The notes under the pieces are model-generated. The model had not been told where the DNA came from. It worked only from the letters and a program-made list of their open reading frames with translations, and made no database searches. 64,000 nt of DNA from Marinospirillum alkalitolerans (lineage in GTDB: Bacteria > Pseudomonadota > Gammaproteobacteria > Pseudomonadales > Halomonadaceae): the NCBI RefSeq assembly GCF_045055655.1, contig NZ_JBANFI010000002.1:372001-436000 (forward strand), read 5' to 3'. Each line of letters opens with the position of its first letter. The stretch's first letter is position 1. Position numbers and translations under genes: made by a program. Positions 1 through 8,724 of this stretch are shown piece after piece.

Positions 1-217
1 GGCGTTGCAGATGGCCTTCTAACAAGGCAGAGAGCCACAGGCGTGCCTGAGGCTGCTCACTATCGATAATGCGCTGAATAGCCTGGCCTTTTTCAACAAA
101 AGAGCGGGTATCCAGTGCCTCAAGCAGCGCCTGACGTGGATCAGGTTCGGGAGCTGCCTGAGCCAGACCAAAAGGCAGCCAGCTGAGCAGCACAACAAAG
201 ATGAATAACTGGGGCAT
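1..217 (-). CDS. urtB: Urea ABC transporter permease UrtB, N-terminal part (cut by window edge)
   Basis: Only the first 72 codons are in the window. The ATG at 217 follows an AAGGTG ribosome binding site. The protein starts with a hydrophobic signal peptide of about 21 residues ending ...FGLAQA, followed by a soluble stretch rich in Ala, Glu and Gln (EPDPRQALLEALDTRSF). Family knowledge: UrtB of the urea transporter often carries an exported N-terminal extension before its membrane permease domain, and it follows urtA directly. The gap to urtA is 81 bases on the same strand, so the two are probably one transcript. The assignment rests mainly on position after urtA and on the extension; the permease domain itself lies outside. 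Confidence 0.72.
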   Translation of the reverse strand, partial: MPQLFIFVVLLSWLPFGLAQAAPEPDPRQALLEALDTRSFVEKGQAIQRIIDSEQPQARLWLSALLEGHLQR

Positions 218-298
218 AGATCACACCTTGGGTTCAGGTCACTGATACGCCATGGACACCAGCAAGGCGCCATGACGCTTCCTTTTACGCGCTAGGTG

Positions 299-1633
299 TT
301 ACTCGCCAAGTGCAGAGCGCGCATCGGCGGCAGCTGTACTGCCACCACAGCGCCCTGTGCGCACGTTGTAGTTGCCGCAGCTCATTGGCACGCGCCAATC
401 AGAGACCAGATCACGAGAACCAGGCAGGAAGTTCGACCAGGCATCGCCAGAGACTGTCCCTGGTGTTTGCCAGACCACTTCAAACTGACCATCGGATTGA
501 ATTTCGCCAATCAGCACAGGTTTTGTGATGTGGTGATTGGGCAGCATCACGGCATAGCTGCCGGTCAGGTTAGGAACGACAACGCCATAAATCGCATCGC
601 GTACAGCATCAACATCTGTGGTCCCCGCACGATTGACTGCCTCGACCCACATGTTGAAGCCGATATAGTGAGCTTCCATAGGATCATTGGTGACGGCATT
701 GGCATCGCCCTTATAAGCCTGCCAAGCCTCAATAAAGGCATGGTTTTCTTCAGCATCCACGCTCATAAAGTAGTTCCAGGCGGCCAGATGCCCCACCAGC
801 GGACCTGTATCGAGGCCAGAAAGCTCCTGCTCGCCGACAGAAAAGGCAATGACGGGCAGATCGCCAGCATCGATACCTTGGTTCGCCAGTTCACGATAGA
901 AGGGCACATTGGCATCGCCATTAATCGTCGAGATCACTGCCGTGCGCTGCCCTGCCGTACCAAAACGCCGCACTTGCGACACAATGTTCTGCCAGTCGGA
1001 ATGACCAAAAGGGGTGTAGTTGACCATGATGTCGCTTGCGGCCACACCGTGCACATCCTTCAAGTAGGCTTCCAGAATACGGTTGGTCGTGCGTGGATAA
1101 ACATAATCTGTTCCCAGCAAAGCAAAGCGCTCGATACCCAATTCATTGATTAAATAATCCACAGCTGGAATTGCCTGTTGATTAGGTGCCGCGCCGGTAT
1201 AAAACACATTGCGTGAGGATTCTTCGCCCTCATATTGCACTGGATAAAAGAGCAAGCCATTGAGCTCTTCAAAAACGGGCAGAACCGCTTTGCGCGAAAC
1301 AGAGGTCCAGTTGCCAAAAACGACATCCACCTGATGCTGCGCGAGGAGTTCACGGGCACGCTCGGCAAATAACGGCCAGTTAGAGGCAGGGTCCACCACC
1401 ACGGCTTCCAGTGGACGACCCAGAACACCGCCTTGTGCATTTTGCTGTTCTATCAGCATTTCGATCGTATCGCGCAGTACCGACTCGCTGATGGCCATCG
1501 TGCCGCTCAGTGAATGCAGTACACCAACGCGGATGGGGTCCTGAGCCAAGGCGCTCAGGCTGGTGAAACCTACGAGCGCACTCAAAGAAGTGACCTGGGC
1601 GACTTTTTTGACTTGATGCATGATCTTTTTCAT
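299..1633 (-). CDS. urtA: Urea ABC transporter, periplasmic substrate-binding protein UrtA
   Basis: Binds urea (or short amides) in the periplasm and delivers it to the UrtBC permease. It is a 444-residue protein of the branched-chain amino acid/amide binding family: an N-terminal signal peptide with Lys-rich start and cleavage after ...SLSALA (residue 30), then the two-lobed domain with PIRVGVLHSLSGTMA, the YEGEESSRN segment and PNQQAIPAVDYL typical of UrtA/FmdD. A TTG six bases upstream is in frame, but the ATG at 1633 has GGAG at a 6-base distance and gives a normal signal peptide. It lies 84 bases after gntR; the gap holds a small hairpin. Together with uca/atzF it points to urea uptake coupled to carboxylase-type urea breakdown. 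Confidence 0.93.
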   Translation of the reverse strand: MKKIMHQVKKVAQVTSLSALVGFTSLSALAQDPIRVGVLHSLSGTMAISESVLRDTIEMLIEQQNAQGGVLGRPLEAVVVDPASNWPLFAERARELLAQHQVDVVFGNWTSVSRKAVLPVFEELNGLLFYPVQYEGEESSRNVFYTGAAPNQQAIPAVDYLINELGIERFALLGTDYVYPRTTNRILEAYLKDVHGVAASDIMVNYTPFGHSDWQNIVSQVRRFGTAGQRTAVISTINGDANVPFYRELANQGIDAGDLPVIAFSVGEQELSGLDTGPLVGHLAAWNYFMSVDAEENHAFIEAWQAYKGDANAVTNDPMEAHYIGFNMWVEAVNRAGTTDVDAVRDAIYGVVVPNLTGSYAVMLPNHHITKPVLIGEIQSDGQFEVVWQTPGTVSGDAWSNFLPGSRDLVSDWRVPMSCGNYNVRTGRCGGSTAAADARSALGE

Positions 1634-1665
1634 CGACAACTCCGTTTCACTAGATTCAGTTCGTT

Positions 1666-1681
1666 GCAGCCTGTGGGCTGC
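1666..1681 (-). other. Stem-loop between gntR and urtA
   Basis: GCAGCC and GGCTGC form a perfect 6-bp stem with a 4-base loop. There is no U tract, so it is not a classical terminator. It could be an mRNA processing or stability element separating the uca-gntR part from the more highly expressed binding protein urtA. The rest of the gap shows no convincing promoter. Confidence 0.4.
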
Positions 1682-1717
1682 GATCTTGTCTGCTGGTCTT
1701 GAAGGTAAAGAATGGAT

Positions 1718-2431
1718 TTAGGCTTCCTGATGCCTCGCTCTGGCTTCCTGCAACATATGTATTGTTATTTTTCTGACTTCATCCCGGCTGACTGAGATAT
1801 GACTCGTCATCAACCGTTGGGCATGATCGGTACGACGCTGCTCGATGGCTTCCAAAATGGCAGCGTGTTCTTGATAGGTGGCACTAATGCGATAGTCCTT
1901 GGTGAAATCCAGACGGCGAATAATATGAATCCGCTCGCTGATATCCCGATGCACCTGAGCCATCTGCTGATTGCCTGCTGCTGCCACAAGATCAGAATGA
2001 AACTCTCGATCTCGCTCGCTGAGACGAATATCGGTGAGCCACTGGGCCTCTGGAACCAGCCAGAAATCGCGCAGCGCTTGCAATTGAGCCGGCCGACTGG
2101 TGAGCTGACACAGGCGCTCAATCGCCGCTTTTTCCAGCAGAATGCGAACATCGTAAAGTTCTTCAAACACTTTGAAATCAAAGGGCTTAACCTGCCAGCC
2201 ACTGCGAAAATGCACATCGACATAGTGTTCGCGCCGCAAACGGTAGAGGGCTTCACGCACGGGTGTTCGGCTGGCTTCAAAACGCTCAGCGATTTCGGCC
2301 TCGCTAAAGAAGTCACCTGGCAGCAATTGAAAGTTGAAAATCATCGCCTTGATCTGGCCATAAATCCGCTCCGCTAGGCTTTCACGCCTGGCCGGCTTAG
2401 GATGCTTATTGAGGAAGTTGGCTGGACTCAT
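1718..2431 (-). CDS. GntR-family transcriptional regulator, FCD type
   Basis: A 237-residue DNA-binding repressor or activator. Residues about 18-80 form the GntR winged helix (SEAEIAERF then SRTPVREALYRLRRE), followed by the all-helical FCD ligand domain (ELYDVRILLEKAAIERL, DREFHSDLVAAAGN, HAAILEAIEQR). FCD domains bind small organic acids, often with a metal. The ATG overlaps the TGA of urea carboxylase as ATGA, so it is translationally coupled to the catabolic genes and sits between them and the transporter: it most likely controls this operon. A candidate operator is the palindrome at 7974-7985 ahead of atzF. The ligand is unknown; a urea-pathway metabolite such as allophanate is only a guess. 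Confidence 0.9.
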   Translation of the reverse strand: MSPANFLNKHPKPARRESLAERIYGQIKAMIFNFQLLPGDFFSEAEIAERFEASRTPVREALYRLRREHYVDVHFRSGWQVKPFDFKVFEELYDVRILLEKAAIERLCQLTSRPAQLQALRDFWLVPEAQWLTDIRLSERDREFHSDLVAAAGNQQMAQVHRDISERIHIIRRLDFTKDYRISATYQEHAAILEAIEQRRTDHAQRLMTSHISVSRDEVRKITIHMLQEARARHQEA

Positions 2432-5400
2432 GCCACCTGCTCCTCAGCGATGTGATGGGGCGCCAAGATAGCCAGCAGCTCACCCGCTCGGACGGGCTGA
2501 CCGGGTGAGCAATGAAAACCCTCCACACGACCAGCGATAGGCGCTTTGATCTCGACTTCCATCTTCATAGCTTCAAGCACCAGCAGGGTGTCACCGGCGG
2601 CCACTTCAGTGCCAGGTTCGACCAGCAGCTTCCAGACGTTACCGGCAATTTCCGCCGTCACTGGGGTTTGGCTGGCATCCAACCCTGCACCTGTATTCGG
2701 TATTTCTGCCTGAGTGATGGCCGGAGGTGCGATATCCTCGGCACTCCAGCGGCTGATTTCCTCACTGAAAGCCTGCTGCTGACGGCTCTGGAAAGCACTG
2801 ATGCTGTCAGCCTGATCTTCAAGGAATTGCAGGTACTGTGCGACATCAAATACTTCCTGCTCAATGCGGCACTGAAAACGTCCGTGGCGGAAATCTTCCC
2901 GCAGGACATCCAGCTCTTCCTCGGTGACTGGGTAAAAACACACCTGATCAAAAAAGCGCAACAGCCAGGGGGCATCAGGCGCAAACTGGCGATTTTTCAG
3001 CCAGGTATTCCAGATCGGCAGGGTGCGCCCCACCAGCTGATAACCCCCAGGGGAGTCCATGCCGTAGATGCACATATACATGCCACCAATACCCACGGTG
3101 CCTTCAGCAGTATGAGTACGGGCCGGGTTGTACTTGGAACTCAGCAGACGGTGGCGTGGGTCCAGCGGCACTGCACAGGGCGCACCCAGATACACATCGC
3201 CCAACCCGAGCACCAGATAACGGGCGCTGTAGAGGGTGTCCTGCACCTGTTCACGGCTGACACCATTGATGCGGCTGATAAAATCCACATTGTTCGGCAA
3301 CCAGGGTGCCTGATCGCGCACGGTTTCGCGGTAACGCTGCACGGCATCCAGGGTGGCGGAGTCTTCAAAGGCCATCGGCAGGTGCAGCACCCGAGTCGGC
3401 AGCTTCACTGTGGATGGATCAACGAGAGTAGCTTCCAGCTGCGTGAGCAGAGCCAAGAGTTGTTGCTGGTGCAGTTGCTGGCCGTCATAACGAATCTGCA
3501 GGGAGCGCACACCCGGTGCCAGTTCCAGCACACCAGGAAGGGCACGGTCTTTCAGCGCTTGCATCAGCAGGTGAACACGAATACGGGTGGTCAGATCGAG
3601 CAGGTTTTCGCCGTATTCCATCAGGATGTAACCATCACCGGCCTGACGATAAACCACCTGCGGACGCTCGTCCGTGGCGGGCAGCGTGGCCAGCACACAG
3701 GGAGAAGCCGCAGCAGCACTGGCATTAAAAGTGGCTGCATCCGTTTTTTCAGCAATCAGGTTGGCATCCAGTGGCGGTAATGCACGCAAGGCGGATGGCA
3801 GGGGTTGTAGGGTGTGGATGGCCTGATCCCAGGCTTGTTCCAGCGCCACTGCCGCATCAAAGGTCATCGGCACAAAACGGATGGTGTCACCGGGTTTCAC
3901 CTGCCCTACCTTCCAGAGTTCGGCACGGGCAATGGTGACCGGACAGACAAAACCACCCAAGCTGGGGCCATCCTTCATCAAGATTACTGGGCTGTCGCCG
4001 GTGAAGTTCACCGCACCGATGGCGTATTCACAATCGTGGACATTGGAAGGGTGCAGACCGGCTTCCCCGCCATCGGTTCTGGCCCATTCCAGCACCGGAC
4101 CCACCAGACGCACACCCAATCGGTTGGCGTTGTAATGCACTTCCCAGTCGGTAGCAAAAAAGGTTTCAAAAGAGGCCTGAGTGAAAAAGTCAGGTGCACC
4201 GTGCGGGCCGACCAGCACACCGATCTGCCACTGCTGACCGTAAGCGGGTACCAGCGCTGCCGGTGCCTGTGCCGGAGCGGCAAGATCAGTGGTTTCCGGC
4301 AGCAGCTCCAGCAGATCACCGGCACGCAAAGTGCGGCCGCAGAAACCACCGAACTGACCCAGTGCAAAGGTGGAACGACTGCCCAGATACACTGGTACAT
4401 CCAGACCACCCCGAATCGCCAGATAGGCCCGGCAGCCGCTTTTGGCCTGCCCTAGACTCAGCACCTGACCAGCCTTCACGGCCACCGCCTGCCAGCTCGG
4501 CAAGGGCTGATCATCCAGGGTGGCGGACTCACAGGCACCGGTGACAGCGATCACGGTATCAATATTGAATTTCAGGGTCGGGCCGATCAGGGTGGCTTCA
4601 ATGCCAGCGGCATCTGCGGGGTTGCCCACCAGGCGGTTGGCCAGTGCAAAGGCCTTGTCATCCATGGGGCCGGATGGTGGCACACCGATATCCCAGTAAC
4701 CCAGACGACCCGGCAGATCCTGCACACTGGTGTAGGTGCCGGGCATCAGCACTTCTACACTGCGACTGGTGTAGCTGAAATGATCCAGCGCACGGGTGGA
4801 TACCTGCCCTGCTGCAAAGTCTTGATCCGCCAGCACCGCACGCAGGTATTCCAGATTGGTGGGAATACCATAAAAGCGGGTCGCGGCCAGTGCAGCCCGC
4901 AGGCGACTGAGGGCTTCCGCACGATCCTCACCATAAGCAATGATCTTGGCAATCATCGGGTCAAAACCAGAGGAGACTTCACTGCCGTTTTCAACACAGC
5001 CATCCACACGGATGCCCGGCAAGTCATCAGGCAGAATGACTTCACTCAGGCTACCGGGGCTAGGCTGAAAGTTCTTCAAGGGGTTTTCGGCATACACCCG
5101 CACTTCCATCGCAGCACCCTGCGGGATGATGTTACGCAGGGGTGTTAGATCTGCTTGACCGGCTGCCACCGCTAACATCTGCTCGATCAAATCCAGCCCA
5201 GTGACACATTCAGTGACTGGGTGTTCCACCTGCAAACGGGTGTTCACTTCGAGAAAATAAAAAGCATCCTTGGCGGCATCGTAGATGAACTCCACGGTAC
5301 CGGCACTACGATAGTTCACGCTGCGCCCCAGACTTTCGGCAGCTTCAATCAGCGCCTTGCGGGTGGCCGCAGGCAGATGCGGTGCTGGGGTTTCTTCCAC

Positions 5401-6132
5401 CACCTTCTGATGACGACGCTGCAGGGAGCAATCGCGCTCACCCAGCGCCACTACTTCACCCAGACCGTCCCCCAGCAGTTGCACTTCCACATGGCGGGCA
5501 TGGTCAATGCAGTGCTCCAGAAACACACTACCATCATTAAAATACTGCTGCCCAAGACGCACCACCCGGTCATAGGCTTCACGCAGTTCATCAGCCGTGT
5601 TGCAGCGGGTCATGCCGATGCCGCCCCCGCCTGCAGTGCTTTTTAACATCACCGGATAACTGATGCGCTCGGCCTCTTCCAGCGCCTGATCCAGACTCTG
5701 CAACAGGTCACTGCCCGGTGTCAGTGGCACACCAGCGGCTTCAGCCAGAGCACGGGCACGGTGCTTCAGGCCAAAATCTCGAATCTGGCTGGCAGTGGGA
5801 CCAATGAAGGTGATGCCTTCAATGTCACAGCGCTCGGCAAACTCGGCGCTTTCCGACAGAAAACCATAGCCAGGATAAATGGCCTCGGCACCGGTGTTGT
5901 GTGCTGCGGCCAGAATCTTGTCCATGTCCAGATAGGTTTCATCGGCCCGATGACCGGCCAGAGAAACCGCCACATCCGCTTCGCGCACATGGATGGCATT
6001 GCGATCATCCTCGGCATACACAGCCACACTGCGAATGCCCAGACGTTTGAGAGTACGAATGGCTCGGCAAGCAATTTCGCCACGATTGGCAATCAGCACA
6101 GTAGAGAAGTAACGGTGGCTTGTTGCATTCAT
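2428..6132 (-). CDS. uca: Urea carboxylase (biotin-dependent)
   Basis: Carboxylates urea to allophanate using ATP and bicarbonate, the first step of the ATP-dependent urea amidolyase route. The product is 1234 residues, the normal size. Order of domains: biotin carboxylase (about 1-450; VLIANRGEIACRAIRTL, ATP-grasp STAGGGGIGM, EHPVTE), the carboxyltransferase made of an AHS2/KipA-like half (from about 480; GPMDDKAFALANRLVGN) and an AHS1/KipI-like half (about 820-1040), and a C-terminal biotinyl domain with EAMKME (biotin lysine near 1190). The ATG at 6132 overlaps the stop of atzF (ATGA); an upstream in-frame start would lie inside atzF and is unlikely. Its own TGA overlaps gntR. Confidence 0.96.
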   Translation of the reverse strand: MNATSHRYFSTVLIANRGEIACRAIRTLKRLGIRSVAVYAEDDRNAIHVREADVAVSLAGHRADETYLDMDKILAAAHNTGAEAIYPGYGFLSESAEFAERCDIEGITFIGPTASQIRDFGLKHRARALAEAAGVPLTPGSDLLQSLDQALEEAERISYPVMLKSTAGGGGIGMTRCNTADELREAYDRVVRLGQQYFNDGSVFLEHCIDHARHVEVQLLGDGLGEVVALGERDCSLQRRHQKVVEETPAPHLPAATRKALIEAAESLGRSVNYRSAGTVEFIYDAAKDAFYFLEVNTRLQVEHPVTECVTGLDLIEQMLAVAAGQADLTPLRNIIPQGAAMEVRVYAENPLKNFQPSPGSLSEVILPDDLPGIRVDGCVENGSEVSSGFDPMIAKIIAYGEDRAEALSRLRAALAATRFYGIPTNLEYLRAVLADQDFAAGQVSTRALDHFSYTSRSVEVLMPGTYTSVQDLPGRLGYWDIGVPPSGPMDDKAFALANRLVGNPADAAGIEATLIGPTLKFNIDTVIAVTGACESATLDDQPLPSWQAVAVKAGQVLSLGQAKSGCRAYLAIRGGLDVPVYLGSRSTFALGQFGGFCGRTLRAGDLLELLPETTDLAAPAQAPAALVPAYGQQWQIGVLVGPHGAPDFFTQASFETFFATDWEVHYNANRLGVRLVGPVLEWARTDGGEAGLHPSNVHDCEYAIGAVNFTGDSPVILMKDGPSLGGFVCPVTIARAELWKVGQVKPGDTIRFVPMTFDAAVALEQAWDQAIHTLQPLPSALRALPPLDANLIAEKTDAATFNASAAAASPCVLATLPATDERPQVVYRQAGDGYILMEYGENLLDLTTRIRVHLLMQALKDRALPGVLELAPGVRSLQIRYDGQQLHQQQLLALLTQLEATLVDPSTVKLPTRVLHLPMAFEDSATLDAVQRYRETVRDQAPWLPNNVDFISRINGVSREQVQDTLYSARYLVLGLGDVYLGAPCAVPLDPRHRLLSSKYNPARTHTAEGTVGIGGMYMCIYGMDSPGGYQLVGRTLPIWNTWLKNRQFAPDAPWLLRFFDQVCFYPVTEEELDVLREDFRHGRFQCRIEQEVFDVAQYLQFLEDQADSISAFQSRQQQAFSEEISRWSAEDIAPPAITQAEIPNTGAGLDASQTPVTAEIAGNVWKLLVEPGTEVAAGDTLLVLEAMKMEVEIKAPIAGRVEGFHCSPGQPVRAGELLAILAPHHIAEEQVA

Positions 6133-7952
6133 ACGAGAGTCTCCTGAGATTTTTTCAGATCGGCGATGTAAGCGCGCCAGCCGCCGAAGTGGGTGATGTC
6201 TTGTGCACTGCAAAGTGCTAGCGGTTCACAGATGAATCCCTTGACGCTGCGTCCGTCTTGCAGCAGCAGATTGCCTATCCCGAGAGGCTCAGGAATTTCG
6301 GCCACAAAGGCCCCAAAGTTCGCCAGCGGCACATCCCAGAGCTCCACCAAAATGGATGCCCCCTTCTCCGCCACCCGCGCCAATCCCGGTTTTGGTGGCG
6401 TGGTATTAGCCAGGGCATAAAGGCGGTACTCGGGCGCGGTCTGGGTGGCCTCCACAAAGCTGGCCTGGCGAGTGGTGAGCTGAAAATTCAGTGGCATACC
6501 GCGCAGATGGGCACCCACCACGGCCACCCTGACAGCACCGGGAGCCACAGGTTTGCTGGTCACTGCTGCAGGCTTGAAGGCCTGATCAGTGGCCCCCAGA
6601 GGGAGCGGTAGCTGCTGCTGCCAACGACGACCGAAATCCGCCAGCGCAAAATCCTGCCAAGCGTTGGCAATCAAGGTGATGCCAGCTGGCAAACCATCAC
6701 TACGAAAAGGGGCAGGCAGCGCCAGCGCGCAAAGATCAGCCAGATTGGTGAAGTTGGTGTAGGTGCCAAACTGAGCGTTATAAAGAAGGGGTTCCTGCTG
6801 CATGGCTGCTAGGGTACGGAGGGTCGGTGAAGTCGGCACCACCAAGGCATCCACCTGCTGTAATTGCAGCTGAATGCAGCGGGCCAGCTCCTGCCTGCGG
6901 TATTCAGCCGCGAAACTCTCTAGCGCCGTGTAGGCCTGACCTTGACTGACGATGGCATGCACCACTGGGTCCATGGCGTCTGGCTGCGCTAGCAGCGCCC
7001 CAACTGCATGAGTGCGTTCAGCTACCCAGGGTCCTTGATACAACAAGGCAGCCAATTCACTGAAAGGCGTAAAATCAATTTCCACCAGCTCGGCCAGTGA
7101 TGCCAGTTCACTGCGGGCCTGCTCAAAAGCGGCCTGCATGGCGGTATCACCAAAAAACTCCAGTTGTGCCGGAATCGCCAGACGCGGACGCTCCGGCATG
7201 CCCACAGCGGCAGACTGAGGGCTGCGGCGGGAAAAAGCATCATCCAGATCCTGCTCGGCACCTAGGATGTGCGATACCTGCACAGCATCATCCACCGTCA
7301 GGGCAAACACCGAAACACAGTCCAGTGAACGGCAGGCCGGCACCACACCCTTGTTGGAAAACCAGCCCCGCGTGGGCTTTAACCCCACAATATTATTAAA
7401 ACCGGCAGGGACTCGACCGGAACCGGCCGTATCAGTACCCAGTGCAAAAGGCACCAATCCTCGCGCCACGACTGAAGCAGAACCCGAACTGGAACCACCG
7501 GAGACATAAGCAGGATCAAAAGCGTTGGGTACAGCACCATAGGGGGAACGAGTGCCCACCAGACCGGTGGCAAACTGATCCAGGTTGGTCTTGCCGATCA
7601 ACACCGCACCGGCTGCTTTTAGGCGGGCCACCACCGTAGCATCCTCAGTAGCGGTATAGCTGAACGCCGGACAGGCTGCAGTGGTCGGCCAGCCTGCGGC
7701 ATCAATATTATCCTTGATGGCGAAGGGCACACCCAATAAAGGCAGAGACTCACCTGCTGCCCGCAGCTCTTGCAACTGCTGCCACTGGAGATGCAATTCA
7801 TTGAAAGAAGCGAGATCAATCCAAGCCGGATCTTCTGCTGGTGATGGTAAAGCCGAAAGTAGAGCTTGAAGCCTTTGCCAACCCTGATCATCTTGTTGGG
7901 CCAGCTGCCACTGCTCAAGTGTCCAACCAAGCGTTTCTATTTGCGTCTGCAT
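6129..7952 (-). CDS. atzF: Allophanate hydrolase
   Basis: Hydrolyses allophanate to ammonia and carbon dioxide, completing urea breakdown with the adjacent carboxylase. It has 607 residues: an amidase-signature domain (to about 440) with the Ser-cisSer-Lys triad visible as Lys80 (GVPFAIKDN), the GGSSSGSA loop at 152-159 and Ser179 (DTAGSGRVPAG), then the C-terminal allophanate hydrolase domain (about 475-600, with VELWDVPLANFG and GRSVKGFICEP). The ATG at 7952 is preferred over an upstream GTG at 7961 because AAGGTGG sits five bases before the ATG and would overlap the GTG. First gene of the urea operon. The usual DUF1989 urea-amidolyase-associated genes are absent here. Confidence 0.95.
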   Translation of the reverse strand: MQTQIETLGWTLEQWQLAQQDDQGWQRLQALLSALPSPAEDPAWIDLASFNELHLQWQQLQELRAAGESLPLLGVPFAIKDNIDAAGWPTTAACPAFSYTATEDATVVARLKAAGAVLIGKTNLDQFATGLVGTRSPYGAVPNAFDPAYVSGGSSSGSASVVARGLVPFALGTDTAGSGRVPAGFNNIVGLKPTRGWFSNKGVVPACRSLDCVSVFALTVDDAVQVSHILGAEQDLDDAFSRRSPQSAAVGMPERPRLAIPAQLEFFGDTAMQAAFEQARSELASLAELVEIDFTPFSELAALLYQGPWVAERTHAVGALLAQPDAMDPVVHAIVSQGQAYTALESFAAEYRRQELARCIQLQLQQVDALVVPTSPTLRTLAAMQQEPLLYNAQFGTYTNFTNLADLCALALPAPFRSDGLPAGITLIANAWQDFALADFGRRWQQQLPLPLGATDQAFKPAAVTSKPVAPGAVRVAVVGAHLRGMPLNFQLTTRQASFVEATQTAPEYRLYALANTTPPKPGLARVAEKGASILVELWDVPLANFGAFVAEIPEPLGIGNLLLQDGRSVKGFICEPLALCSAQDITHFGGWRAYIADLKKSQETLV

Positions 7953-7973
7953 TGATACCACCTTGTGCTCTTA

Positions 7974-7985
7974 CTTGTATACAAG
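7974..7985. promoter_or_regulatory. Putative GntR-family operator before atzF
   Basis: CTTGTATACAAG is a perfect 12-base palindrome located 22 bases upstream of the atzF start. Family knowledge: FCD-type GntR regulators commonly bind short palindromes of the form TTGTATACAA or NTGGTNNACCAN. The regulator encoded two genes downstream is the natural candidate. It would overlap the predicted transcription start if the sigma-54 element next to it is real. No second copy was noticed elsewhere in the urea block. Confidence 0.6.
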
Positions 7986-7990
7986 GCATA

Positions 7991-8008
7991 AAGCACAGGA
8001 GGCACCAG
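7991..8008 (-). promoter_or_regulatory. Possible sigma-54 promoter (-24/-12) of the urea operon
   Basis: On the minus strand the sequence reads TGGTGC-N5-GTGCT, with the GG and GC dinucleotides separated by exactly ten bases as sigma-54 requires (consensus TGGCAC-N5-TTGCW). Two positions of the -24 block and one of the -12 block deviate. Nitrogen-limitation control by NtrC/sigma-54 is well known for urea uptake and breakdown genes. No clear NtrC site was recognised upstream. Confidence 0.4.
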
Positions 8009-8161
8009 AAAATATTTTTTTATTATTTTATAAATACTTAGATCGCAAAAGCTTCAAAATATGCAGCGAAGAAGAACGTAGAATGCACCAGGATCCAGCC
8101 GATTTTTGTGCTGCGCACCAAAACAGCCTAGCGCGCATCAACCAGTCAATGAACCAGACCC

Positions 8162-8167
8162 TATAAT
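8162..8167 (+). promoter_or_regulatory. Possible -10 element for the pentapeptide gene
   Basis: A perfect TATAAT lies 56 bases before the ATG at 8223. No good -35 hexamer stands 16-18 bases upstream, so the call rests on the -10 alone. Confidence 0.35.
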
Positions 8168-8222
8168 TGAAATGAAAAACCTTATCATGTAGATTCATAA
8201 AAAAATCCACTCGGAGACCAAC

Positions 8223-8708
8223 ATGCCAACCCGCCGCTTGCGCCATCCTATATTCGCCAGCCTACTGCTCCTTCTCCCATCGATCAGCTTCGCCAATGAG
8301 CCACTACGTATCGGTAGCTGCGTGCTGCAACCCGGTACCCAATGCGCGGGGCTGGCTGCCGAGCTGAAGTACAAGGATCTGAAAAACCTCGATCTGCGCG
8401 AGAGCAATTTTAGCCACACCAGCTTTCATGGCAGTTCACTGGATGGCAGTGATTTACGCGGTGCCAACCTTGTCAGTGCTGAGTTTGATATGAGTTCATT
8501 AGAGGGTGTCGACCTGCGTGAAGCCGATCTCAGCGATGCGCTGATGAGCCTGTCACGGATCCATGATGCTGATCTGCGTGGGGCGATTCTTTTTAATGTG
8601 GATCTGCGCTATGCCCAAGGTGTGGACAGCGCTCGCTTAGAGGGTGCTAGATTCTGCAATACGCGTTTGCCCAGTGGTGAGCTGAGTCATCGTGACTGCC
8701 CTGAATGA
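8223..8708 (+). CDS. Exported pentapeptide-repeat protein
   Basis: A 161-residue protein with a signal peptide (Arg-rich start, hydrophobic core FASLLLLLPSISFA, cleavage near residue 24) followed by a short region with two cysteines and then roughly 80 residues of pentapeptide repeats of the A(D/N)LXX type (DLRESNFSHTSFHGSSLDGSD, written here as DLRES-NFSHT-SFHGS-SLDGS). Such repeats fold as a right-handed quadrilateral beta helix. The function is unknown; the signal peptide predicts a periplasmic location, unlike the cytosolic gyrase-protecting Qnr/MfpA proteins. GGAG precedes the ATG. It is a single gene between the divergent urea operon and the convergent heptosyltransferase. Confidence 0.85.
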   Translation: MPTRRLRHPIFASLLLLLPSISFANEPLRIGSCVLQPGTQCAGLAAELKYKDLKNLDLRESNFSHTSFHGSSLDGSDLRGANLVSAEFDMSSLEGVDLREADLSDALMSLSRIHDADLRGAILFNVDLRYAQGVDSARLEGARFCNTRLPSGELSHRDCPE

Positions 8709-8724
8709 TCGAATTCAAGCGGGG

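Noticed and set aside
2512..3780. Long plus-strand open frame (422 codons) opposite the urea carboxylase gene
   Set aside because: It is antisense to a gene with complete domains and motifs. Its peptide is rich in His, Gln and Arg with no recognisable domain, typical of a shadow frame in GC-rich DNA; the same holds for frames opposite urtA and mnmG.
8093..8112. Imperfect palindrome TTTTGTGC...GCACCAAAA as an NtrC site for the urea operon
   Set aside because: The half-sites are in the reverse order to the NtrC consensus (GCACC then GGTGC), and the spacing does not fit.
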